Shown in pieces: positions 10,901 to 17,999 of a DNA stretch of 49,402 nt. Position numbers and translations under genes: made by a program. Below the pieces are notes generated by a model. It saw nothing but the letters and a program-made list of their open reading frames with translations. It did not search any database and had not been told where the DNA came from. This DNA is from Candidatus Obscuribacterales bacterium (GTDB lineage Bacteria > Cyanobacteriota > Vampirovibrionia > Obscuribacterales > Obscuribacteraceae). Location: contig JAIEQI010000148.1 in the NCBI GenBank assembly GCA_019747875.1, forward strand, positions 1 to 49,402, read 5' to 3'. The stretch's first letter is position 1. Each line of letters starts with the position of its first letter.

Positions 10901-11125
10901 ATCAAGATTCGGATACTGCCGAAATAATCCACGAAGAGTCGACCAGCGCGAATCTAGCGGAAAGCGCTTGCTCAGTCGTTCGGCCGAACGCCGCATGAAC
11001 TCAGCGAAAGTAGTGCTTTTACCCTTAAAGTTGGTGTAGCGGGCGCGACGTTCGAACTCCATCGCCTTCTGCAGCGATGCAATCTCAGCATCTTTGTCGA
11101 TTGGTACGGCTCCGAAAGGACCCAC
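7988..11125 (-). CDS. recG: ATP-dependent DNA helicase RecG with long N-terminal extension
   Basis: Branch-migrating superfamily 2 helicase that reverses stalled forks and processes recombination intermediates. The 1045 residues exceed the usual ~690. Residues 1-95 form a helical segment with no counterpart in E. coli RecG but, from memory, similar to the start of cyanobacterial RecG. Residues about 100-340 are a low-complexity Ser/Pro/Gly/Lys linker. The canonical protein starts near 345 (VQYVKGVGPK, wedge domain with an OB fold after 395). Walker A GDVGSGKT is at 646-653, the DEQH box at 747-750, TATPIPRTL near 773, and QLRGRVGRG near 926. The function is secure; the role of the extension is unknown. 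Confidence 0.95.
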   Translation of the reverse strand: MGPFGAVPIDKDAEIASLQKAMEFERRARYTNFKGKSTTFAEFMRRSAERLSKRFPLDSRWSTLRGLFRQYPNLDVGARISIIRRTEELLFGKAAKSDEPAASPKVHMHFEPDPSKHYPVYSQGERPSEPQRGASPYAPAPTLKTPSAGNLSEGGSGKPNSPGRTPADRSSDRSPDSKDAPGKKLPKSRTSDTGKPKNSGGQPAGRAGSGVGTAASPGNAGSARKLAKPDIGPSKPAGAGKPPEGSSPLSAQRMQIRQNAVPDPTVIVSAENRNNSVNNAKEKLTGRPVRSLEQEDAAVISGRDVILSPLPNYQNDNSAKRPEKSNNSSRPAPAPSTKNEDPQSVNVQYVKGVGPKMAELLARLDIHTAEDLIRHYPRQHLDFQHHMPIRNVRPGEDVTIFGTIKSVGAFQSKKGNISIVSILINDGTGSITVSKFIGGKSNKYLLDRYKNSYPKGAQVMASGRAERDSYGNRLQLKNAELEILGNLAGADEEIDSLHAGRLVPVYPLTDGLSLRVLRSIIHSALETHVSVLNDPLPPYILEQSGLLDLQSALWGIHFPENEDQKEAARKRLVFDELLSSQLQLAMRRHRFQSQNEAIAMEASEGKLITEFRKLLPFKLTGAQERVFGEIASDLASEHPMHRLVQGDVGSGKTVVAAMASLVAVENGFQAAVMAPTEILAEQHFRQFQRWLTPLGLNCALLLGKQGVKERRQVQQGLQNGQVHVAIGTHALIQDDVEFRNLGFVVIDEQHRFGVKQRAQLKAKGKNPELLTMTATPIPRTLALTLHGDLDVSEIDELPPGRKPIKTELVKASGKRDLHANIKMEILKGRQVYIVFPLIEESETLSAKAATAEFEKLQTSVFPEYKIGLMHGKLKPEEKDKVMEEFRKGEFQILVSTTVIEVGVDVPNATVMVIENADRFGLAQLHQLRGRVGRGGEQSYCYLVADVKSEMTRQRLGIMCQTNDGFVIAEKDLELRGPGEFLGVRQSGMPDLLLADIVKDAKILEEARKIAIEIVKEDPELEKHQQLKRLLSTKNSGEKTDLISSG

Positions 11126-11474
11126 CGTTTGCCCCAGCGTGATTGATACAAGCCTTAGCCTAAGCCAGATTCGCCTACTTTGCTATTAAATTTTTGGTGC
11201 ATGTATTCTGCCGATAAATAACATATACAAGGATGCGATTTTTCATAGCCTCTTTCAAAATATCTCTTGTTTGCCAAGTCACCGCCAAAAGCGCCTGCTA
11301 ATTTGTATACATGGCTGGCGGGGAACCGAGACCCCAAAAACCGCAATGACCGACAAACGCTTTGATAGCCCTCTACCTGATCAAAGCAAACAACCCTGAT
11401 GGAGGGACTGCCTTACTTCCAATAACTTCGCAACACGCACACACAAAACCGATCAAACAAACGCAACAAACCCA

Positions 11475-11504
11475 ATAAAGGCAGAACCTCGGTTCTGCCT
11501 TTAT
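11475..11504 (-). terminator. Perfect stem-loop after the MglA-like gene
   Basis: A perfect inverted repeat, ATAAAGGCAGAACC against GGTTCTGCCTTTAT with two bases between. It lies 21 bases beyond the stop of the minus-strand GTPase gene and is followed on that strand by a loose T-rich run. It is the likely terminator. The rest of the 400 bases between recG and this gene (11126-11525) shows nothing else convincing. Confidence 0.7.
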
Positions 11505-11525
11505 CGTTTGATACTAGATGTGGTG

Positions 11526-12104
11526 CTACTGCAAGCGGTTCAAGATCAACTTCGAAATTGCTTTCAAAGTAGCGAATACGCCAAGACCTTCCGAGGCGAC
11601 CGCTTCGAAACTTGGAACTCCACGAATATTCAAATCGCGCTCCATGCGCTCTACGCTCATAGCGTTTGCCAGGTCTCGCTTGTTGTACTGGAGAACCCAT
11701 GGAATGTTGTCCAAAGTCAAATTGTATTCAGCAAGGTTATCAATCATGTTTTGCAATGATTCTGCATTCTCCTTCGCGCGCATGACATCAGAGTCTGCCA
11801 CGAAGATGATGCCGTCCACACCGTTAAGAATCAACTTACGGCTAGCGTTGTATTCGACCTGACCCGGAACCGTATAAAGTGAAAAACGGGTCTTAAATCC
11901 TTGAACTGAACCCAAATCCAATGGAAGGAAGTCAAAGAACAAAGTTCTTTCAGTTTCTGTCGCAAGGCTTATCAACTCACCGCGAGTTGATGGTGCCAAC
12001 TGGCTGTGAATATATTTCAAATTAGTCGTTTTGCCACCAAGACCGGTGCCGTAGTAAACGATCTTACAGTTGATTTCCCTCGCGGCGTAATTTACGAGTG
12101 CCAT
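11526..12104 (-). CDS. mglA: MglA-like small Ras/Arf-family GTPase
   Basis: Small cytosolic GTPase of the bacterial MglA/Arf-like family, whose members act as switches in motility and polarity. The 192-aa length is typical. G1 is GTGLGGKTT at 19-27, the G3 region is TVPGQ (78-82, where Ras-like proteins have DxxGQ, as in MglA), and G4 is NKRD at 141-144. The ATG at 12104 has AAGGA eight bases upstream. No MglB/roadblock partner is seen within the window. The gene is monocistronic with its own terminator and is divergent from rpmB. The family assignment is firm; the process it controls here is not visible. Confidence 0.88.
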   Translation of the reverse strand: MALVNYAAREINCKIVYYGTGLGGKTTNLKYIHSQLAPSTRGELISLATETERTLFFDFLPLDLGSVQGFKTRFSLYTVPGQVEYNASRKLILNGVDGIIFVADSDVMRAKENAESLQNMIDNLAEYNLTLDNIPWVLQYNKRDLANAMSVERMERDLNIRGVPSFEAVASEGLGVFATLKAISKLILNRLQ

Positions 12105-12403
12105 CCCCTAATCCTTGTCTCCCTCACCACTCACTTGTCGACCTGATTTACCAACTGCTGACGTACTGATTGATACCACGATTTCAAAACGTTTAGAAGC
12201 GTTTATTGCATCAGATTGAAGTATTGAGAGCGCTTGATTTGCTCAGCAATTCTCTGGTTCTTCTCTTTACTAGTTAGCCCGGAGGCGACTCGGTAAGCGT
12301 AGTAAATGCTACCGATACAGGCTACCACGAACTAGCTGTCTATACCCAACTTACAACCAGAAATGTAGTTGTCAGGCTATTAAGACCCTATATCCTTCAG
12401 ACT

Positions 12404-12433
12404 TTCTGAACGATAGCTGTCTCGTGATATAAT
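12404..12433 (+). promoter_or_regulatory. Extended -10 promoter of rpmB
   Basis: A consensus TATAAT at 12428-12433 is preceded by TG one base away (TGATATAAT), an extended -10. The -35 region, TTCTGA near 12404, is weak, as is usual for extended -10 promoters. The predicted transcript starts near 12440 and leaves a leader of about 210 bases before rpmB. Confidence 0.65.
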
Positions 12434-12439
12434 TTCACC

Positions 12440-12653
12440 TTCGTGTGGAGCTGGCAGCTCATGTTGTTCCTCTAAGAGGGACACAAGCTTGTTTGAACGC
12501 TCTGGAGGTTTGCAGGCTTTCGCCCGATCACCTCCGACGCTCTAATTAGACATACCCAGGTCGAAGCAATTCATGCGCAGACCCTATGTCTCATAAAACG
12601 AGCAAACGAGCTACCAGCAATACTTTCGTGTCATAAGAATAGGACTAATTGTC
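12440..12653 (+). promoter_or_regulatory. Structured 5' leader of rpmB
   Basis: The leader can form four successive stem-loops: GAGCT/AGCTC (12448-12460), GTTCCTC/GAGGGAC (12466-12482, one G-U pair), GGAGGT/ACCTCC with an inner GGC/GCC stem (12504-12535), and GACATA/TATGTC with an inner GGTC/GACC stem (12549-12590). The third is flanked by direct copies of ACGCTCT (12497-12503 and 12537-12543). Ribosomal-protein leaders often bind their own product to control translation, but no known L28 leader motif is recognised. A small RNA gene is an alternative. Confidence 0.4.
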
Positions 12654-12857
12654 ATGGCTAGACGTTGTGAAACATGTGGAAAAGGTCCGCAAACAGGTAT
12701 GGGATATACCTTCTTGCGTTCGCACTATAATCCGCACAACAAGAGACGCTGGTTGCCGAATCTACAAAACATTCGCGTAAAAGTAGGTTCAATGGTCAAG
12801 CGAATGAACGTGTGCGTCGCCTGTATTAAGGCAGGTAAAATCCACAAGGCTGGATAA
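12654..12857 (+). CDS. rpmB: Large-subunit ribosomal protein bL28
   Basis: Structural protein of the 50S ribosomal subunit. The 67-aa length is normal. The start RRCETCGKGPQTG and the run HYNPHNKRRWLPNLQ are family hallmarks. Two CxxC pairs (Cys5/Cys8 and Cys54/Cys57) make this the zinc-binding form. A single-gene unit: extended -10 promoter and structured leader upstream, Rho-independent terminator downstream. Confidence 0.97.
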   Translation: MARRCETCGKGPQTGMGYTFLRSHYNPHNKRRWLPNLQNIRVKVGSMVKRMNVCVACIKAGKIHKAG

Positions 12858-12882
12858 AGCATAGTTAATCAATTTTCTTCTC

Positions 12883-12926
12883 TTGCCGGCCAACAAATTG
12901 TGTTGGCTGGCAATTCTACTTTTTTG
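12883..12926 (+). terminator. Rho-independent terminator of rpmB
   Basis: A 13-bp stem (TTGCCGGCCAACA with TGTTGGCTGGCAA, one G-U pair) around an AATTG loop is followed within a few bases by a run of six T (ACTTTTTTG). It begins 25 bases after the rpmB stop. Confidence 0.85.
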
Positions 12927-13287
12927 TGTTTTACGTAACATCGCTTCGCATGAGCACCAGCCTCATTTAGTCGACCAAAAGTTTGGCGTAAGCGATGGTG
13001 GACAAAGCAATTCTGGTTTGAAACATAAAGCGGAATGCGATTAATGCCGTTCCGCCGGTCTAAATTTGATCTCCTGTAAACTCGCAGGTTTTGGGATCTG
13101 ATACTCGAGGCGCTCAGTGAATGGATTCATTTGGGTGTAATTCAAGGAGTTGTCGAGGCGGTTCCAATCGTGTATCCATCATCTCCAAGTCGCTCTGGCA
13201 TTCCTCCTAGCGAGTCTGAGTAATGATGGTGAATCAGACACCGTGGTCTGAGGACGGTCTGACATTCTTACTTTGACAGGTCATCCA
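12927..13287. other. Intergenic stretch with two possible hairpins
   Basis: No gene is seen. GCGGAATG (13030-13037) and CGTTCCGC (13048-13055) form a stem that, on the minus strand, is followed by CTTTATGTTT and may terminate the transcript of the HExxH protein. At 13214-13262 the hexamer GTCTGA occurs three times with one inverted copy (TCAGAC, 13234-13239) and can fold in alternative ways. Confidence 0.4.
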
Positions 13288-13432
13288 TTAAGTAGAAAGC
13301 CCCACTTGCGCAGGGCTCTCAAAAGGGTAAAGGCTTGGGTGCGTTTGTGCTTACATCATATGCGCATCGCCAGGGTCAAAGGTCGGATTCAACACACTGC
13401 GACTGCTCGTTTAGGTGTCCACGAAAATCCAC
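13288..13432 (-). repeat. Dispersed ~150-bp structured repeat, copy 1 (degenerate)
   Basis: Most diverged of six copies. It keeps the hairpin (13295-13305/13310-13320, 11 bp in minus-strand RNA with a GCAA loop), the conserved core (13322-13358) and the end box GGTGTCCACGAAAAT (13414-13428), with one T lost in the end box. The outermost pair is broken and the open frame seen in other copies is shifted. Its end lies three bases from the stop codon of the HExxH protein gene. Confidence 0.85.
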
Positions 13433-13435
13433 TTG

Positions 13436-15559
13436 CTAATCTTCATAACTCAAGGGTCTTCTCGATTTCGGAGAACGATCCTTTCCATAGCTAAATAAAT
13501 CATACTCAAACTTGCCCGCAGAATTTACCGTCATATTCTCCAGTCGATTCGCAAGATAGGCGCCCATAGATTGGCGCGCGTCCGGAAACGGCATGGGCAG
13601 CTTACTGCCATCCGGTTTATAACCCCAGGCGCGCGCACGAATTGCTGCCAAAATCCCCGCTGAGAACGCTTCTTGTTCTGACTTTTGTCCAACGTAGTTG
13701 TTCAACCTGACGGCACTATCCTCGATTCGCAAAGCGAGTCCTCTCTCTTCGAAAATCGGCTTCAAGGCTTCGCGAAATAGCAAATCGTTTGGTTTGGATG
13801 GATCGCTTGCAACGCGCAGCGCTAAGTTTTCTATTTCGGCAGGCAGTGCGGCTGGTTTGTATTCGGATCTCAGAGTTGCCGTGTAGTGATTAGCGTAATC
13901 TTCGGGCGATGTCGGTTTTGACCAAAGCGCGCGACGCAACTTGTTGCCCTCGTCGAGTAGGTCTTTTGCAAGTAAGAATCCAGAGCCTTCCCGAGCCAAA
14001 AAGGGTTTCACCGATTCAATGTCGGCCGCGCGCTGTCGGGCCTCCCCGACAGATGCGGGGTCTTTTTTGGTTAGATAGTAACGCGCCAGCCGGCCAAGAG
14101 AATCGAGCGAGAGCGAGCCAGTCAAATGGTGCCTGAATTCATGGAAGCTGACTTCGACAAAGCGTGCAGAAGATGGATCTCGGGTGATCATTGGATTGAA
14201 GCCAAATGAACCCATGCCATAGGAACCATCAGCACTCATTCCGGGCTGAATCTCAGCGGAGACTTTCTGCATGCCAGCATCTTTGGAAAATTTTGTAAGC
14301 ATGTCTGTGACGCGTTGGTTGACCTTGAGCTTGTGCGGGCGTTCGCTTGCATTCCAAAGTGAGCTCAGCCAGGCTTCCTGATCGTTAGCAGCTTGGCGCA
14401 ATTCGCCTCGGAAATAATGGTCATTTCCTCGCGAATCGACTCCGGAAATAAGATCATTCATTTTTGCATCTGGCGCAATGCGATCTTTCATCCTCAAAGC
14501 ATCGTCATATGAGCGCCGCCAGATCTCATGTGCACGAGCGCCAAAATTTTCAAAGGGAGCAGTTCCGATATTTTTGAGACCACCAATGAAGGCATCAATG
14601 TTGGCATCCGTTGCGACCGACCGTCCTGCCAGTTTGCGCAGCTGGTCAACGATTTTTACTCGTTGTTCGGCATTCCAATCAGCAAGATCCATTTCAAGGC
14701 CGGCACGCAATTGCTGGTCCCGCAACTTTGCATAATTTTCCGGACGAAGCTTCGGATAGTTCTCGGCAATCCAAGTAAAAATGGGAGAACGCAACTCGTA
14801 GCTAGTGTCGTACTTTGCACCTACCAATTCCTCTGTCGAGGGGAGCTTCGGCGCATTCTCGTTCGGCGTAAGCCGAAGCCTCGCTCTTCCCAATCGATGA
14901 TCGATCACACCGAAGAGTGTACCGAACGCTGCGCCTTGTGCGAGATCTGATAGGATATGCGGACTTGTTCCATCGAACGCTGAATTGATGACGCCATGGC
15001 TGACTCCAGCTGCCATACCGGCCGAAGCATTCGCGGCGATACTGTCTGGCAATCCACGATATCCGGCTCTGCCGAACAAGCTAACATAGCTGAGTCCGGC
15101 TGAAGCTGCCCACATGGCAGACATCGAACCAGCACCGGCGCTCAACTGTTTGTACTTCTCACGAGCGAAATCCGGTTTCGACTCGTCGGCAACTTTGATG
15201 CCTTCTACTATCGCGCCTGACGTAGCCATAGTTGCTAACTTGGAAACAGCAGAGATCGGTCGCGTTATTTTACTGAGCGCAGCGTGCACCGCAGCGAACT
15301 CAAGCACAGTGGAGGCTACGGTACCACCAATAAACATTAGCCCAGCATCGGGCTTTGCTGTGTCTTTGACGACTCTTTGATTTGCTCCCAGGTCGTAGGA
15401 CCAAAGGCGTTCTGTCAACTGTTGAACGCCCAACACGTCCCGCCTGAACACATCAGCAGCGCCATTGGCAAAATCTTTAACTCCAGACAACACTGAAGGC
15501 TCAGCAGGAGAGCTGAGCAGCGACGATGCGATAGATTTTTCGCGAGCGATTTCCGGCAT
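13436..15559 (-). CDS. Putative zinc-metalloprotease-like protein with HExxH motif
   Basis: Not assignable to a named family. The frame is open from a GTG at 15730 (764 aa), but the first ~50 codons lie inside repeat copy 2, so the first ATG outside the repeat (15559, 707 aa) is preferred; neither start has a clear ribosome site. Using the 764-aa numbering: residues ~130-280 hold several Ala/Gly-rich hydrophobic stretches that could associate with or cross a membrane. H530-E-F-R-H534 is a HExxH zinc signature followed by another His. A downstream SEQEAFSAG near 684-692 may supply a glutamate third ligand, as in polyvalent peptidase-like domains. The C-terminus is Arg/Ser-rich. Repeat copies touch both ends of the gene. 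A secreted or effector-like protease is a guess. Confidence 0.7.
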   Translation of the reverse strand: MPEIAREKSIASSLLSSPAEPSVLSGVKDFANGAADVFRRDVLGVQQLTERLWSYDLGANQRVVKDTAKPDAGLMFIGGTVASTVLEFAAVHAALSKITRPISAVSKLATMATSGAIVEGIKVADESKPDFAREKYKQLSAGAGSMSAMWAASAGLSYVSLFGRAGYRGLPDSIAANASAGMAAGVSHGVINSAFDGTSPHILSDLAQGAAFGTLFGVIDHRLGRARLRLTPNENAPKLPSTEELVGAKYDTSYELRSPIFTWIAENYPKLRPENYAKLRDQQLRAGLEMDLADWNAEQRVKIVDQLRKLAGRSVATDANIDAFIGGLKNIGTAPFENFGARAHEIWRRSYDDALRMKDRIAPDAKMNDLISGVDSRGNDHYFRGELRQAANDQEAWLSSLWNASERPHKLKVNQRVTDMLTKFSKDAGMQKVSAEIQPGMSADGSYGMGSFGFNPMITRDPSSARFVEVSFHEFRHHLTGSLSLDSLGRLARYYLTKKDPASVGEARQRAADIESVKPFLAREGSGFLLAKDLLDEGNKLRRALWSKPTSPEDYANHYTATLRSEYKPAALPAEIENLALRVASDPSKPNDLLFREALKPIFEERGLALRIEDSAVRLNNYVGQKSEQEAFSAGILAAIRARAWGYKPDGSKLPMPFPDARQSMGAYLANRLENMTVNSAGKFEYDLFSYGKDRSPKSRRPLSYED

Positions 15560-15582
15560 TGATTTTACGTAAACGATGTCCT

Positions 15583-15731
15583 TTAAGTCGAAAGCTCCGC
15601 TTGCGCAGAGCTTCCGAAAGGGTAAAGGCTTGGGTTCGTTTGTGCTTACATAATAAGCTTTGCATTCTGCAATTGGAATGTCAGTTACAACACAGCTTAC
15701 TGTGCATTTAGGTGTCCACGAAAATTCCACA
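15583..15731 (-). repeat. Dispersed ~150-bp structured repeat, copy 2
   Basis: Full copy. The hairpin is at 15589-15600/15605-15616 (12 bp, GCAA loop on the minus strand), the core at 15618-15656 and the end box at 15710-15730. A second hairpin, CACAG/CTGTG around TAAG on the minus strand, is best formed in this copy. On the minus strand its frame is open and runs in frame into the HExxH protein gene. Confidence 0.9.
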
Positions 15732-16047
15732 GATCGTTATGCGCTGACGAAAGCAATTCCTTTTGTCAATACTTCGCCGACAATATACAACCTGGACAGG
15801 CTTGCGGACCAGGCTTTCCGAGCAACGTAAAGACCGATTGAGAACTGTTGCTCTACAAGGATTTACAGGTTCAATTTGTTACATATTCTTTTTCAGACCG
15901 AGTTCTAAAAAGGGAACACCGACGTCCCCGGAATCGCGCGATAGCTTTTAGAATTGCGTCACCGCCAACAAGCAAGCCAAAGACATCATTTAACGCTGGT
16001 GTAACGCGTTCACCTTATGTTCAAGGGGAGCTAAAGGGAGGCTGGAA
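15732..16047. other. Intergenic region upstream of the 217-aa gene
   Basis: No gene is seen. The region separates repeat copy 2 from the plus-strand 217-aa gene and must carry the promoter of that gene. No consensus box pair stands out. A short palindrome AACGCGTT lies near 15999. Confidence 0.4.
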
Positions 16048-16701
16048 ATGAGTAATGAGGGTGAGGTTTTAGTCGGGCAACATGCAAAGTCGCTTTTGGA
16101 TTTAGTTAACAGGGGGTCGGATGAAATATCAGCAGTTGCACTCTTGAATGAACGGCTGGCGGCATGGGGTCCGCAGGTCAATAGAGAACACTTTCAAGCT
16201 GTCACAAGTAAGTTGGAGAAACTGTCGACTAACACGAATGATAAATTACCGTCGGTTGAAATAATTGATCATGATGGCGACAATAAGCCTTCGATTGAAG
16301 TGAAGGACTTCAATGCCCAAACTACTCAAAAGCTCGCCGCAAAAGCTGTCGATAAATTCTTCACGAACCGCGACGAGCAAGTCTTCAGCGATATGAAGAA
16401 GAAACTCAGCCATGATGATTATCAGGACTTTCTGGCTGATTCAAATAAGATACTGAAGCAAATTAGCAACGGGCGCAAGGAGCTAAATCTTGCAGACGGC
16501 TCGGATGAAGACAATCGCGCTGATCAAGTTTACGGAGTTGTTGTTAAACCAGAGCTGGCGAGAAAGCAGCTTGCAACAAAGGGAGGCGAACGTCCGACTC
16601 AGCAGCAAAAGCTAGATGCTTTGGAGAAAATGCCTGCGACGCTGGCAAACAGCGAGGCAGGAGCTAATCTGGCATGGGAGGCATTTTTCAATAAAGAGTG
16701 A
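16048..16701 (+). CDS. Hypothetical acidic protein (217 aa)
   Basis: Not recognised. The ATG at 16048 has a strong GGGAGG site upstream. The protein is soluble, hydrophilic and mostly helical, with no signal peptide or membrane segment. Residues around 72-86 (VEIIDHDGDNKPSIEV) contain an Asp-rich turn resembling a calcium-binding loop, but a full EF-hand is not present. It ends five bases from the stop of the convergent response-regulator gene. Its position among repeat-associated genes suggests accessory content. No function is proposed. Confidence 0.7.
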   Translation: MSNEGEVLVGQHAKSLLDLVNRGSDEISAVALLNERLAAWGPQVNREHFQAVTSKLEKLSTNTNDKLPSVEIIDHDGDNKPSIEVKDFNAQTTQKLAAKAVDKFFTNRDEQVFSDMKKKLSHDDYQDFLADSNKILKQISNGRKELNLADGSDEDNRADQVYGVVVKPELARKQLATKGGERPTQQQKLDALEKMPATLANSEAGANLAWEAFFNKE

Positions 16702-16706
16702 GTTCC

Positions 16707-17390
16707 TCACCGATCTTTGCCTGCAGCCTGCAAGGTATACCCAACACCAGCTTCAGTTTTAATCGGACAGCGCTCCAGGCCGCCGAGCTTGTCTCGCAGT
16801 CTTTTGATCCAAACGCGAACCGTTTCTTTTGTCGAATCGGATTCGGCTGACCAGACACGCTCAAGCAAAGCATCCGCGCTGAAATATTGTCCTTGGTTAC
16901 GGAGAAAGAACTCGAGAAGAGCGAATTCCTTCGGCAAAAGTTGAACTGGTTGCCCTTCAAAAAGTACTTGTCGTGAAACCGTATCCAGGCTGATACTGCC
17001 GCAACTAAGAATCGAAGATTTCTCTTCGCTGTTACGCCGGAGCAAGGCTCTTGCTCGTGCACTTAATTCAGCGGCATTGAATGGTTTGACCAGATAATCG
17101 TCGGCACCACCATCTAGTCCAGCCACCTTCGACTCGACTGAATCTTGTGCGGTGAGCATAAGCACCGGAGTTTTGCCGCCTGCGGCTCTAAATTGGCGGA
17201 GAATTTCGTGCCCGCTCATTATGGGTAAGTTGATGTCGAGAACGATCAAGTCGTATGGATAAATCTTCAAGCGCTGGCTTGCTTCAGCACCATCAGAGGC
17301 AGATTCGATAGTATGTCCTTGCGATTTCAAAACGAGCTCGATGCTTTCGAGAATTTCTTCCTCGTCTTCAACTATCAGGATCTTTGCCAT
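16707..17390 (-). CDS. OmpR-family response regulator
   Basis: DNA-binding two-component response regulator. The start is set at the ATG giving MAKILIVEDEEE (227 aa); the frame is open 20 codons further upstream, without support. Receiver domain 1-120: acidic pocket Glu8/Asp9, phospho-acceptor Asp52 in LDINLP, Thr80, and Lys102 in LVKPF. The C-terminal winged helix (about 130-225) carries LPKEFALLEFFLRNQG and the recognition region TVRVWIKRLRDKLGG. It is divergent from, and probably regulated with, the membrane protein and histidine kinase genes that start 130 bases away, so these three likely form one signalling unit. Confidence 0.93.
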   Translation of the reverse strand: MAKILIVEDEEEILESIELVLKSQGHTIESASDGAEASQRLKIYPYDLIVLDINLPIMSGHEILRQFRAAGGKTPVLMLTAQDSVESKVAGLDGGADDYLVKPFNAAELSARARALLRRNSEEKSSILSCGSISLDTVSRQVLFEGQPVQLLPKEFALLEFFLRNQGQYFSADALLERVWSAESDSTKETVRVWIKRLRDKLGGLERCPIKTEAGVGYTLQAAGKDR

Positions 17391-17519
17391 CGTCTTTCCG
17401 TTCATTTCCTTTGCATTGCCAAAGCAAATCTGGACCAATATGCCCATCATTGACGAAATTGAACCTATGCTGTTTTATTGGACATTGATTCTTCCAGTTA
17501 ACGAAGCCAAGCAATCTGT

Positions 17520-17999
17520 ATGAGCGACGACATAATCACAAGAGCTGATTCCGAGTATTCTCGATTGAGGAATTGGTATTTAGCACGCCTTCGACGCAAC
17601 GCTTTGGAAAAAGCGCATAACAACGACTTGACACCACTTGCGCTGATTCAAAAAGATCAACTACTTGTGAAAGAGCTTGGAGAAAAGACAGCCCCTGTCC
17701 TCAAGGGAACTGAAAGACCAGATGAAAAGATTGCTGTCCATGCCTATCTAATTGCGATCACCGCGTGGATCGCGCTGGCGCTTGTTTGTATGCTTGGACA
17801 AGCCGAACTGCCTCAGATGATCACAATGATTTATAAAATGTCTCTAGCGGCACTGATTGGAGACACAGCAGATCAGTCGATGAGTTTTATACCAGCATGG
17901 TTGGTCGGCGCATTGGTATCACTCTTTTTTGCGCTCTTGACGCTAGCAACTCTTTTTGGCCGAGCCTTGAGACTTCCAATCTCAAAACAGAAAGAATGA
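17520..17999 (+). CDS. Small membrane protein upstream of histidine kinase (159 aa)
   Basis: Not recognised. The first ~75 residues are charged and helical and probably cytoplasmic. Two hydrophobic segments follow (about 75-95 and 122-146), separated by a short loop. The stop codon overlaps the ATG of the histidine kinase (ATGA), so the two are translationally coupled. The coupling and the divergent response regulator suggest an accessory part of the same signal pathway, for instance a sensor or kinase modulator; this is inference only. Confidence 0.75.
   Translation: MSDDIITRADSEYSRLRNWYLARLRRNALEKAHNNDLTPLALIQKDQLLVKELGEKTAPVLKGTERPDEKIAVHAYLIAITAWIALALVCMLGQAELPQMITMIYKMSLAALIGDTADQSMSFIPAWLVGALVSLFFALLTLATLFGRALRLPISKQKE

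Noticed and set aside
12440..12653. Signal-recognition-particle RNA, RNase P or tmRNA in the rpmB upstream region
   Set aside because: None of the conserved cores of these RNAs could be found.
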